Shown in pieces: positions 34,334 to 42,510 of a stretch of DNA of 64,000 nucleotides; within the stretch, counting starts at the first letter, position 1, and every line of letters starts with the position of its first letter. The DNA is from Streptomyces sp. TLI_146 (GTDB lineage: Bacteria; Actinomycetota; Actinomycetes; Streptomycetales; Streptomycetaceae): positions 4,526,001 through 4,590,000 of the forward strand of contig NZ_PJMX01000001.1 in NCBI RefSeq assembly GCF_002846415.1. The letters run 5' to 3'. A program made the translations under genes and the position numbers. The notes under the pieces are model-generated. The model ran no database searches and was not told the DNA's origin. It saw only the letters and a list, made by a program, of their open reading frames with translations.

Positions 34334-34390
34334 TGCAGACGCCGTACGCAATCACCTCTCCCTGTACGCTGGATGCGAACGTCGTACGCA
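34334..34390. promoter_or_regulatory. Two TetR-type operator candidates
   Basis: TGCAGACGCCGTACGCA (34334-34350) and TGCGAACGTCGTACGCA (34374-34390) share an imperfect 17-bp palindrome and are exactly 40 bp apart. GTACGC recurs at 34325, 34344, 34364 and 34384. They lie between the MFS and TetR starts. Confidence 0.65.
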
Positions 34391-34412
34391 CGTGCCGCCG
34401 CGAAGGAGTGCC

Positions 34413-35153
34413 ATGGCCGCCAGGACCACCAAGGCGAACCCCATCCCGTCCGTCTGGGCCCGCCGGACGCGCGAAGCCGATCAGCCCGCGCTCAGCCGGG
34501 CCGCGATCGTCCGCGAGGCGGTCGTGATGCTGGACGCCGACGGCATCGAGGCGCTCAGCATGCGCAAGCTCGGCGCCCGGCTGAACGCGGGCGCCACCTC
34601 CCTCTACCGGCACGTCGCCACCAAGGACGAGCTGATGGAGCTCGCGGTGGACGAGGTGTTCGGGGAGATCGCCGTACCCCCCGCCGACGGCGCCGACTGG
34701 CGGGCCGCCGCCACCGGGGCCGCCCGGTCCTTCCGCGCGACGGCCCTGCGCCACCGCTGGCTGGCCTCGGTCCTCGGCCAGGCGGGCCTGGCCTATCTGG
34801 GCCCCAACCTGATGTCGTTCTCCGAGCGGCTCGCCGCGCTCTTCGCGGACGCCGGGTTCCCCGAGCCGGAGCGCGCGATCGAGACGGTCCTGTCGTATGT
34901 GATCGGGATGAGCACCACCGAGGCGGCGTGGCTCACCACGGTCGCCCGCTCCGGCGAGTCCGAGGAGGACTTCATCGCCCGCCTCATGCCCGCCGCGCAG
35001 CAGGCGGCGGCGGACCACGAGCACCTGGCCGAGGCGTACGCGGCGGAGGTCGTGGACCCGGCCGCGCTGCGCGACGGCAAGTTCGCGTACGGGCTGGAAG
35101 TGGTCCTGGACGGCTTGGCGCTGAGGCGCCCGGAGGCGTCCGACAGGCCCTAG
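34413..35153 (+). CDS. TetR/AcrR family regulator
   Basis: 246 residues. Helix-turn-helix at about 30-75 (LSRAAIVREAVVMLDADGIEALSMRKLGARLNAGATSLYRHVATKDELMELAVDEV read in parts). The C-terminal domain (FSERLAALFADAGFPEPERAIETVLSYVIGMSTTEAAW in parts) fits the tetracycline-repressor-like C-terminal group. ATG at 34413 with GAAGGAG six bases upstream. It is divergent from the MFS exporter, which it probably represses until a ligand binds. Its stop overlaps the P450 stop by 4 bp on the other strand. Confidence 0.94.
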   Translation: MAARTTKANPIPSVWARRTREADQPALSRAAIVREAVVMLDADGIEALSMRKLGARLNAGATSLYRHVATKDELMELAVDEVFGEIAVPPADGADWRAAATGAARSFRATALRHRWLASVLGQAGLAYLGPNLMSFSERLAALFADAGFPEPERAIETVLSYVIGMSTTEAAWLTTVARSGESEEDFIARLMPAAQQAAADHEHLAEAYAAEVVDPAALRDGKFAYGLEVVLDGLALRRPEASDRP

Positions 35154-36373
35154 ACCTCCACTTCGAGGGCGGTGAGGCCCCGGATCACATAACCCGGCTT
35201 CCAGCGCGGCTCGGTGAGCAGGCGCATGCGCGGGGCCTCGCGCAGCAACAGGCCGAAGGACACGGCCAGTTCGAGGCGGGCGAGGGGGGCGCCGAGGCAG
35301 TAGTGGATGCCCGCGCCGAAGCTGACGTGACGGTTGTCGGCGGCGGGACGGCGTACGTCGAAGGTGTCCGGGTCGGCGAACGCGGCCGGGTCACGGTTGG
35401 CGGAGCCGAAGAGCAGCGCGACCTCGGATCCGCGCGGAATCCTCGTCCCACCGACCTCGATGTCGTCGAGCACCCACCGCTCGAAGAGCTGCAACGGCGT
35501 GTCGTAGCGCAGCAGTTCCTCGACGGCGCCGGGGAGGAGCTTGTCGGGTTCGGCGCGCAGCAGGGCCAGCTGCTCGGGGTGGCGGAAGAGCGTCCACCAC
35601 CCGTTGGCCGTGGTGTTGACGGTGGCCTCGTGGCCCGCGTTGAGGAGCAGGACGCAGGTGGAGATCATCTCCTGCTCGGTGAGGCGGGTGCCGTCCGTGT
35701 CGTGGACGGCGATGAGGGCGGAGACGAGGTCGGGGGCGGGTGCGTGGCGCCGCTGCCGGATCAACTCCCTCAGATAGGCCGAGAATTCGACCGCCGCCGT
35801 GACCGCGCGGGCGGCGGTGTCCTCGTCCGGGGTGAGCTCGTACATCCCGCAGATGTCGGCCGACCAGGGCCGCAGGAGGTGCCGGTCCGCTTCGGGGATG
35901 CCGAGCATCTCCGCGATGACGGTGACGGGGAGGGGCTCGGCGACATCGGCGAGGAGGTCCCCGCCGCCCGCCGCGACGAAGTCGCCCACGAGGCGGGTGG
36001 CGATCCGCTCGACGACGGGCCCGAGTTCCTCGACGCGGCGGGGGGTGAACGCCTTCGCCACGAGCCGCCGGATCCGGGTGTGGTCGGGGGCCTCCAGATC
36101 GAGGATCCCCTGGTCGTTGAGGGTGTGGAAGGGCTCGTGGGCGGGGGGTGGGGGCGTACGTCCGAACTCCTCGTGGGTGAACCGGTGGAGGTAGGTGCGG
36201 CCGAGGCGGCGGTCCCGGAGGAGGGCGCTGACGTCTGCGTGGTGGGGGATGAGCCACTGGTCGGTCGGGGGGTGGTGGTGGGCGCGGCCCGCTGCGCGGA
36301 GCTGGGCGTATGCGGGGTAGGGGTCGGCGACGAAGCCGGCGGAGCCGGGCTGGAAGGGGCGGGTGGTGTCCAT
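35150..36373 (-). CDS. Cytochrome P450 (CYP107-like)
   Basis: 407 residues, typical bacterial length. Seen: DLEAPDHTRIRRLVAKAFTPRRVE (C helix), the I helix LLLNAGHEATVNTTANG where the acid-alcohol pair is E-A instead of E-T followed by T, the K-helix EELLRYDTP, and the heme loop FGAGIHYCLGAPLARLE with Cys359. P450s insert oxygen into diverse substrates with ferredoxin as electron donor; no ferredoxin gene is adjacent. It converges on the TetR gene with overlapping stops, so it is not obviously part of that unit. Substrate unknown; CYP subfamily is a guess from memory. Confidence 0.93.
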   Translation of the reverse strand: MDTTRPFQPGSAGFVADPYPAYAQLRAAGRAHHHPPTDQWLIPHHADVSALLRDRRLGRTYLHRFTHEEFGRTPPPPAHEPFHTLNDQGILDLEAPDHTRIRRLVAKAFTPRRVEELGPVVERIATRLVGDFVAAGGGDLLADVAEPLPVTVIAEMLGIPEADRHLLRPWSADICGMYELTPDEDTAARAVTAAVEFSAYLRELIRQRRHAPAPDLVSALIAVHDTDGTRLTEQEMISTCVLLLNAGHEATVNTTANGWWTLFRHPEQLALLRAEPDKLLPGAVEELLRYDTPLQLFERWVLDDIEVGGTRIPRGSEVALLFGSANRDPAAFADPDTFDVRRPAADNRHVSFGAGIHYCLGAPLARLELAVSFGLLLREAPRMRLLTEPRWKPGYVIRGLTALEVEV

Positions 36374-36385
36374 GGGGTTTCCTTC

Positions 36386-36748
36386 CCCACCCCGCCCCTT
36401 CCCGAAAGCCCTCTGGCGGACGGCCGGGTGTTCGTCTGCGGGCCGTCTGTGGCTGGTCGCGCAGTTCCCCGCGCCCCTTTTCAGCCCGGAGTTCGTCTGC
36501 GGGTAGTGGTGGGTTGCTCGCGCAGTTCCCCGCGCCCCTAGGGGGTGCGGGCGATGGCGAGTGCGAGGGCGAAGCCGAGCACTTCAGGGGCGCGGGGAAC
36601 TGCGCGACCAGCCCGCCACGACCCGCAGACGAAAACAGTGGGGTGCAGGGGCCGCAGGCCCCTCAACGGGGTCCGGGGCGTAGCCCCGGGAGCGCCACCT
36701 CCACCCCCACCCACCCCCGGAGGGTTTAGGGAAGGGGCGGGGTGGGGG
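36386..36748. repeat. Palindromic repeat family, locus f
   Basis: Left-facing cores at 36459-36478 and 36520-36539 (61 bp apart), type-A loop, right-facing core at 36586-36605. Outer arms CCCCACCCCGCCCCTTCCC (36388 on) and its complement near 36730-36748, and the small palindromes GGGGCCGCAGGCCCC and GGGGCGTAGCCCC. It fills the whole 375-bp gap between P450 start and response-regulator stop. Confidence 0.92.
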
Positions 36749-37435
36749 CTATGACGGGGTGATCAGGCGGGACTCGTACGCGTACACCGCCGCCTGCGTC
36801 CGATCCCGCAGACCCAACTTCACCAGCACCCGACTCACATGCGTCTTGATCGTCGACTCCGCCACCACCAACCGATCCGCGATCTCCGCGTTGGAGAGGC
36901 CCTGGGCGATCAGGATCAGGACCTCCGTCTCGCGGTCGGTCAGCTCCTCGACCTGGACCGAGCCCGAACCCGAACCCACCCCCACGGAGCCCCGCCGCAC
37001 CGGCGCCGACCGCGCGAACTCCGTGATCAGACGCCGCGTCACCGACGGCGCGAGCAGCGCGTCGCCGGACGCCACCACCCGTACCCCCTCGGCGAGCTGC
37101 CGCGCGGACGCGTCCTTCAGCAGGAACCCCGACGCCCCCGCCCGCAGCGCCTCGTACACGTACTCGTCGAGGTCGAACGTCGTCAGCACCAGCACCCTCG
37201 CCGACGTGTCCGCCGCCACGATCTCCCGCGTCGCCTCGATCCCGTTCATCTCGGGCATCCGGATGTCCATCAGGACGACGTCCGGCCGGAGTTCGCGGAC
37301 CTTGGCCACCGCATCCCGGCCGTCGACCGCCTCGCCGATCACCTCGATGTCCCGCTGGGCGTTGAGCAGGACCGAGAAGCCCTCGCGGACCATCATCTGG
37401 TCGTCGACGATCAGTACGCGCGTACTCGCACTCAT
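36749..37435 (-). CDS. NarL/FixJ-type response regulator
   Basis: 228 residues. Receiver domain 5-120 with acid pocket DD at 11-12, phospho-acceptor Asp57 in VVLMDIRMPEMNG, Thr in VLVLTTFDLDEYV and Lys in GFLLKDASARQL. A Gly/Ser linker (SVGVGSGSGSVQ) leads to a LuxR helix-turn-helix (LTDRETEVLILIAQGLSNAEIADRLVVAESTIKTHVSRVLVKLGL in parts). The start overlaps the stop of the sensor kinase gene in ATGA, so they form one unit. Target genes are unknown. Confidence 0.96.
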   Translation of the reverse strand: MSASTRVLIVDDQMMVREGFSVLLNAQRDIEVIGEAVDGRDAVAKVRELRPDVVLMDIRMPEMNGIEATREIVAADTSARVLVLTTFDLDEYVYEALRAGASGFLLKDASARQLAEGVRVVASGDALLAPSVTRRLITEFARSAPVRRGSVGVGSGSGSVQVEELTDRETEVLILIAQGLSNAEIADRLVVAESTIKTHVSRVLVKLGLRDRTQAAVYAYESRLITPS

Positions 37436-38781
37436 GCCGCCGGTCCCTCCGCCGCCACCGGGATGAACACGGTCACCTCGTAACCGCCGCCCTCCCCCAC
37501 CTCGCCGGCCGTCATCTCGCCCCCGAGCATCGCCACCCGCTCCCGCATCCCCGTGATCCCGTGGCCGCTGCCCGGCGACGCCGCCGCCGGGCCCGTCGGC
37601 GGGCCGTTGACGACGCGCAGGCCCACCCCGCCCAGCACATAGCCGACCTCCACCCGCGCAGCCGCGCCCGGCGCGTGCCGCAGGGTGTTGCTGAGGGCCT
37701 CCTGGATGATGCGGTACGCCGACAGCTCGACGCCCTGCGGGAGTTCGCGCACCGCGCCCGTGACCGCCTTGGTCACATCGAGTCCGGCGTCACGTACGTT
37801 CGCGAGGAGCCGGTCGAGGTCGGCGAGGGTGGGCTGGGGCGCGTCCGGCGCCTCGTAGTCCTCCGCGCGTACGACACCGAGCACGCGGCGCAGCTCCGTC
37901 AGCGCCGCCACCGCGTTCTCGCGGATCGTCGCGAACGCCTGCGTCAGCTCCGGCGGCGGGTCCTCCACTCGGTACGGGGCCGCCTCGGCCTGGATGGCGA
38001 CCACCGACATGTGGTGCGCGACCACGTCGTGCAGCTCGCGCGCGATGGTGGTGCGCTCTTCGAGCACGGTCCGTCTGCCGCGTTCGACGGCGGTGACCGA
38101 CTGCTGGACGGTGATCTTCTGCTCCGCCTCCCGGCGGATGCTCACGACGACGGCGATCAGGAGCAGTATCGCGGACGTGACGGCCATCGGCCCCGCGTCC
38201 GTGCCGACGCCGCCGTGACCGGGGATCCCCATCACCGAACCGAGCGCCAGCGTGAGGACCCACATCCACACGGCGGTCCGGGGCCGGGTGCGCAGCGCCA
38301 CCACCACCATCACGGCGAGCTGCGCGAGGAACGCGCCCGCCGGCCACGGCCAGTTGGAGAAGCCGCTCCCGCCCGGCATGATCACGCCGAGGACCACCGT
38401 GCTCGCGCACATCGCCCACCAGGCGCCGACCGGCCGTATCAGGGTCATGGCGACGGGCGCTCCGACCATCAGTCCCATGGCCACCCAGACGAGCGCGTAC
38501 GGTCCGCTGCCCGGCCCGCCCCTCTGGGCGTACATGATCAGCGCGGCGCAGAACGCGACGAAGAGCACGGCCGCGTGCGGGGTCCAGGCGGCGTACCGGC
38601 GCAGCCGGTCGGACAGATGGCGGGTGAGCGGGCCGTCCGTACGCATCGGCGGGAGCGGCCGGTAGGCGAAGGCGTCCCGGAACAGGTCCCGGCGGAGCCC
38701 GCCGAACGCGTCCATGGCGAGCAGGAACTCGGGGCTGCGCCCGTCGCTGCCGGGCGGCTGGGGGCTTAGGGTCTCGGTCAC
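37432..38781 (-). CDS. Two-component sensor histidine kinase (HisKA_3 type)
   Basis: 449 residues. An N-terminal cytoplasmic stretch of about 65 residues, then five to six membrane helices (70-215) with almost no outside domain, a coiled segment, the dimerisation/phospho-acceptor motif ARELHDVVAHHMSVVAIQAEA with His251, and an HATPase domain (YRIIQEALSNTLRHAPGA, GSGHGITGMRERVAMLGGEM). NarL-type kinase, coupled to the response regulator downstream. GTG start at 38781. Its upstream region contains an unusual 8-bp tandem repeat. The membrane-embedded sensor suggests a membrane or cell-wall stress signal, but this is inference. Confidence 0.95.
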   Translation of the reverse strand: MTETLSPQPPGSDGRSPEFLLAMDAFGGLRRDLFRDAFAYRPLPPMRTDGPLTRHLSDRLRRYAAWTPHAAVLFVAFCAALIMYAQRGGPGSGPYALVWVAMGLMVGAPVAMTLIRPVGAWWAMCASTVVLGVIMPGGSGFSNWPWPAGAFLAQLAVMVVVALRTRPRTAVWMWVLTLALGSVMGIPGHGGVGTDAGPMAVTSAILLLIAVVVSIRREAEQKITVQQSVTAVERGRRTVLEERTTIARELHDVVAHHMSVVAIQAEAAPYRVEDPPPELTQAFATIRENAVAALTELRRVLGVVRAEDYEAPDAPQPTLADLDRLLANVRDAGLDVTKAVTGAVRELPQGVELSAYRIIQEALSNTLRHAPGAAARVEVGYVLGGVGLRVVNGPPTGPAAASPGSGHGITGMRERVAMLGGEMTAGEVGEGGGYEVTVFIPVAAEGPAA

Positions 38782-38868
38782 GTGCCCACGGTAGGCGGGG
38801 GCGGGCGGGCGGGGCGTCCCCTGCGATACGGATCCGCCGGGGTCCGTCTCAGGGACTACGGCTCCTCC

Positions 38869-38948
38869 GTCCGGCAGTCCGGCAGTCCGGCAGTCCGGCA
38901 GTCCGGCCGTTCAACCGTTCAGCCGTCCGGCCGCTCAGCCGCTCAGTA
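38869..38948. repeat. 8-bp tandem repeat array upstream of the sensor kinase
   Basis: Ten consecutive 8-bp units: GTCCGGCA four times, then GTCCGGCC, GTTCAACC, GTTCAGCC, GTCCGGCC, GCTCAGCC and GCTCAGTA. The array starts 88 bp upstream of the kinase start and runs into the stop codon (38943-38945) of the hydrolase gene. Confidence 0.85.
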
Positions 38949-39815
38949 CGCCAGCTGGGCGATCTCCTCCGCGACGACCGCGCAGGCGTCGGCGGCGGGG
39001 TCGATGAGCGGGAAGTGGCCGACGCCTTCGAGCAGCGTGAGCCCGACGGTCTCCCCCGCCCTGGCGGCGGCGTCGACGTACGCCTCGGCCACGGCCTGCG
39101 GCACGACGATGTCGTCCCGGCCCTGGACGAGGGTGGTGGCGACACCGGTGGGAAGGAGGGCGGCGGGGTCGGCGAGGGGTGCCCGTACGCTCAACTGCCC
39201 TTCTCCACCCAGCAGTTGCGCGACAGCCCCGTCGCAGACGTCCAACGCCACCGCCGTGGTGAAGTCGGCGATGGGGGCGAGGGCGACGACGCCGCGCAGG
39301 AAGGCGGCGGCGGGGGTGTGCCACGGGGAGTCCGAGGGCAGTACGTGGCGGGACGCGGCCCACAGGGCGAGGTGGCCGCCGGCGGAGTGACCGGTGAGCA
39401 CGGTACGGCGCAGGTCGGCGGTGGGGAGGTGGGTGCGGGCGAGTTCGGGGAGGGCGTCGAGGGCGGCGGCCACGTCGTCGAACGTGTCCGGCCACCGTCC
39501 GGCGACGGGTCCGCCGCCGCCCTGCCTCGGCAGCAGGCCGCCGCGCCGGTACTCGACGTTGGCCACGGCGAATCCCCGGCGGGCGAGGAAGTCCACGAAC
39601 GGGGTGAGATGCGCCCGGTCGTACCGCTCGCGCCAGGCGCCGCCGTGGAGGGCGACGACGAGGGGGGCGCCGTCGGTGTCCCCTCTGGGTGCGTAGAAGT
39701 CGACGCGCTGGTCGGGGTGGGGGCCGTACGGGGCGGTGGTGTCCGCGGGGACGGTGGGGTGCGAGAAGGCCGCGGCGGCTTCGGCGGCGTCCCTGGCGGC
39801 GGCGGGGTCGGGCAT
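38943..39815 (-). CDS. Alpha/beta hydrolase, likely kynurenine formamidase
   Basis: 290 residues. Esterase/lipase fold of the hormone-sensitive-lipase side: HGGAW at 57-61 (oxyanion), nucleophile Ser144 in TGHSAGGHLALW, acid near Asp234/235 (QGRDDIVV) and His267 (GVGHFPL). The BD-FAE/kynurenine formamidase group has this exact HGGxW and GHSAGGH pattern. The next two genes in the same direction upstream are kynureninase and tryptophan 2,3-dioxygenase, so the missing middle step (N-formylkynurenine to kynurenine) is the natural role. Repeat locus g separates it from kynU, so it may have its own promoter. ATG behind AGGTGACCC. Confidence 0.85.
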   Translation of the reverse strand: MPDPAAARDAAEAAAAFSHPTVPADTTAPYGPHPDQRVDFYAPRGDTDGAPLVVALHGGAWRERYDRAHLTPFVDFLARRGFAVANVEYRRGGLLPRQGGGGPVAGRWPDTFDDVAAALDALPELARTHLPTADLRRTVLTGHSAGGHLALWAASRHVLPSDSPWHTPAAAFLRGVVALAPIADFTTAVALDVCDGAVAQLLGGEGQLSVRAPLADPAALLPTGVATTLVQGRDDIVVPQAVAEAYVDAAARAGETVGLTLLEGVGHFPLIDPAADACAVVAEEIAQLAY

Positions 39816-39889
39816 GGGTCACCTGTCTCTTTTACGGGGCGGACGCGGACGGTAGCAGGGGGTTCGCGCCCCGGGCGGGATTCCCCCAC

Positions 39890-40330
39890 CCCACCCCTCC
39901 CCCGAAAGCCCTCTGGCGGGCGGCCGGGGGGGGTGGGCCGGGGGTGGCTGCTGGGGGCTGCGCCCCCAGACCCCGTTACGGGGCTGCGCCCCGGGGCTGT
40001 GGTTTGACTGCGGGCCGGTGGCGGGTTGCTCGCGCAGTTCCCCGCGCCCCTAAACCCACCTTCGTCTGCGGGCCGTGGCCGGTTGCTCGCGCAGTTCCCC
40101 GCGCCCCTAGGGGGTACGGGTGGCGGGCGATTGCGAGTGCGAGGGCGAAGCCGAGCACTTTAGGGGCGCGGGGAACTGCGCGACCAGCCACAGACAACCC
40201 GCAGACAAACGGCATCCGGGGTGCAGGGGCCGCAGGCCCCGCCCAAGGGGTCCGGGGGCGAAGCCCCCGGGAGAGCCACCTTCGCCCCCTCCCACCCCCG
40301 GAGGGTTTAGGGAAGGGGCGGGGTGGGGGG
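39890..40330. repeat. Palindromic repeat family, locus g
   Basis: Left-facing cores at 40032-40051 and 40089-40108 (57 bp apart), type-A loop, right-facing core at 40162-40181. Flanking modules: GGGGGCTGCGCCCCC, CGGGGCTGCGCCCCG-like, GGGGCCGCAGGCCCC, GGGGGCGAAGCCCCC, and outer arms at about 39893-39915 and 40303-40330. It fills the 515-bp gap between the hydrolase start and the kynU stop. Confidence 0.92.
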
Positions 40331-41521
40331 CTAACCCAGCGTTGTCGACAGCGCGCGCGCCGCCCTCTCCGCATCCCCGAACCCCACATACAGCGGCGTG
40401 AAGCCGAAGCGCAGGACATCGGGGCGCCGGAAGTCACCGACGACCCCCGCCGCGATGAGCCCCGCCATCACCGCCCCCGCGTCCTCGCAGCGGAGCGCCA
40501 CCTGACTCCCCCGCTCCCCATGCGCGACCGGGGTCACAGAAGCCACCCGCCCCTCCGGCACATACGCCGCCACGCACTCCAGGAAGAAGTCCGTCAGCGC
40601 CAGCGACTTCGCCCGGACGGAGTCGATCGAGACGCCCGTCCAGACGTCGAGGGCCGACTCCAGCGCCAGCATGGACAGGATGTCCGGCGTGCCCACCCGG
40701 CCCCGCACCGCCCCGGAACCCGGCACGTACTCCCCCCGCATCCCGAAGGGATCCTCGTGCGAGTTCCAGCCGGGAAGGGGCGAGTCGAAGGACGCCTGGT
40801 GGTCGCCCCGTACGTACAGGTACGCGGGCGAACCCGGCCCGCCGTTCAGGTACTTGTAGGTGCAGCCCACCGCGAAGTCCACCCCGTGCGCCTCCAGGCC
40901 CACCGGCAGCGCGCCCGCGCTGTGGCACAGGTCCCAGACCGCCAGAGCCCCCGCCGCGTGCGCGGCCGCGGTGATGCCGGGCAGGTCGTGCAGCCGGCCC
41001 GTGCGGTAGTCGACGTGGTTGACCAGGATCGCCGCCGTACGCGGACCGACGGCCGCCGCCATCTCGCCGGGCGCGACCGGACGCACCACCCGGCCCGTCA
41101 TCCGCGCCGCGGACCCCGCCACGTACCCGTCCGTCGGGAACGTGGACTCGTCGACCAGGATCTCGTCGCGGTCGGAGGGCGCCAGGCGCACCGCCGCCAC
41201 CAGGGCCTTGAAGACGTTCACACTCGTGGAGTCGCCCACCACGATCCGGCCCGGCGCGGCGCCGACCAGCGGCGCTATACGGTCGCCGATCCGCTCCGGC
41301 GCCGTCCACCAGCCGCTCTCGTCCCAGGAGCGGATGCGCAGCTCGCCCCACTCGTGGGCGATGACCTCCTGCATCCGCGCCGGAACGTGGCGCGGCAGCG
41401 CGCCCAGCGAGTTGCCGTCGAGGTAGACGGTGGCGTCGTCGAGGGCGAACAGGTCGCGGTGCTTGGCGAGTTCGTCTGCGGCGTCCAGCGCCGCGGCCTT
41501 GCCGGCCAGGGACTCAGACAT
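40331..41521 (-). CDS. kynU: Kynureninase
   Basis: 396 residues of fold-type I PLP enzyme. YLDGNSLGALPRHVPARM near the start, GDSTSVNVFKALVAA (phosphate cup), LVNHVDYRTGRLHDL, VWDLCHSAGALPVGLEAHGVDFAVGCTYKYLNGGPGSPAYL with Lys223 as Schiff base, and GTPDILSMLALESAL. It splits kynurenine to anthranilate and alanine. ATG at 41521 overlaps the end of the dioxygenase gene by 8 bp, so the two are co-translated; the frame extends further upstream but that is antisense of nothing useful and inside kynA. Role: tryptophan breakdown or supply of anthranilate. Confidence 0.95.
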   Translation of the reverse strand: MSESLAGKAAALDAADELAKHRDLFALDDATVYLDGNSLGALPRHVPARMQEVIAHEWGELRIRSWDESGWWTAPERIGDRIAPLVGAAPGRIVVGDSTSVNVFKALVAAVRLAPSDRDEILVDESTFPTDGYVAGSAARMTGRVVRPVAPGEMAAAVGPRTAAILVNHVDYRTGRLHDLPGITAAAHAAGALAVWDLCHSAGALPVGLEAHGVDFAVGCTYKYLNGGPGSPAYLYVRGDHQASFDSPLPGWNSHEDPFGMRGEYVPGSGAVRGRVGTPDILSMLALESALDVWTGVSIDSVRAKSLALTDFFLECVAAYVPEGRVASVTPVAHGERGSQVALRCEDAGAVMAGLIAAGVVGDFRRPDVLRFGFTPLYVGFGDAERAARALSTTLG

Positions 41522-42377
41522 GGCTGCGCGCCGTCCACAGCTCGGGGAACACGTTCTTCGCCGCGCGCTTCTCCAGCCAGGCCACGCCCGCCGAACCGCC
41601 CGTGCCGGTCTTCGCGCCCATCGCTCTCCTCGTCGCCACCAGATGGTCGTTGCGCCAGCGCCACACCAGCTCGCCCACATCGGTCAACGCCTCGCCCAGG
41701 CGCACGAGTTCCCCGTTCTGGTCCCCGGCGTAAAGTTCCGCCCAGACCGCCTCGACCTGCGGCGACGGCTCGTACCGCTGGGAGAGGTCGCGGTCGAGGA
41801 CGGCGGCCGGGACGGCGTACCCGCGGCGCGCCAGCAGCGCCAGCACCTCGTCGTACAGGCTCGGCTCCTGGAGCGCCTTCTCCAGCTCGGCGTGCGCGCG
41901 CGGCGCGCCCCGGTGCGGCACCAGCATGGACGCCGACTTCTCGCCGAGCAGGAACTCCATCCGGCGGTACATCGCCGACTGGAAGCCGGAGCCCTCGCCG
42001 AGGGCCGCGCGGTAGGAGTTGAACTGCGCCGGGGTGAGCTGGGCGAGCGGCGTCCAGGACGCGTTGAGCGCCTCCAGCTCGCGTACGGACCGCTTGAGCG
42101 CGTCCACGGCCACCTGCACCCGGTCCTCGCGCAACGCGCGCGTGGCGGTCTCCCACTCGTGGACGATCACGGTGAACCACAGCTCCATGACCTGGGTGGT
42201 GACCAGGAAGACCATCTCGCCGGGGTCGTCCGAGCGCAGGTGCTGGAGGTGGGTGAGGACGTCCGCCTGGACGTAGTCCTCGTACGGCGTGGTGCCCGCG
42301 AAGTCCAGATGGGGGGCGGCCTCGGCGGCTGCGGCGGCTCCGGCGGTTTCCACCGGTTCGGACATCTTTGATGACAT
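41514..42377 (-). CDS. kynA: Tryptophan 2,3-dioxygenase
   Basis: 287 residues, helical heme enzyme. Family signatures: YEDYVQADVLTHLQHLRSDDPGEMVFLVTTQVMELWF, LNASWTPLAQLTPAQFNSYRAALGEGSGFQS, FLLGEKSASML (each seen in parts), and the C-terminal heme-pocket segment WRWRNDHLVATRRAMGAKTGTGGSAGVAWL with the likely proximal His. It opens the indole ring of tryptophan to N-formylkynurenine. First gene of kynA-kynU, ATG at 42377 behind GGGAGACAG; Met5 is an alternative. No regulator is adjacent. Confidence 0.95.
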   Translation of the reverse strand: MSSKMSEPVETAGAAAAAEAAPHLDFAGTTPYEDYVQADVLTHLQHLRSDDPGEMVFLVTTQVMELWFTVIVHEWETATRALREDRVQVAVDALKRSVRELEALNASWTPLAQLTPAQFNSYRAALGEGSGFQSAMYRRMEFLLGEKSASMLVPHRGAPRAHAELEKALQEPSLYDEVLALLARRGYAVPAAVLDRDLSQRYEPSPQVEAVWAELYAGDQNGELVRLGEALTDVGELVWRWRNDHLVATRRAMGAKTGTGGSAGVAWLEKRAAKNVFPELWTARSHV

Positions 42378-42510
42378 CGCTGTCTCCCTGATGTGTCCGG
42401 GTAGCGGTCCGCCCCTTCCTTCATCGGCATCGGAGCCCCGGTCCCCACCCGCATCATAAGCACGCCCCGCCCACCCTCGTCAGGGCACGGAAAGTGGTCT
42501 ACGGCACGGT

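Noticed and set aside
34277..36373. TetR/MFS/P450 group as a natural-product gene cluster
   Set aside because: There is no core biosynthetic gene, and the P450 converges on rather than follows the regulator.
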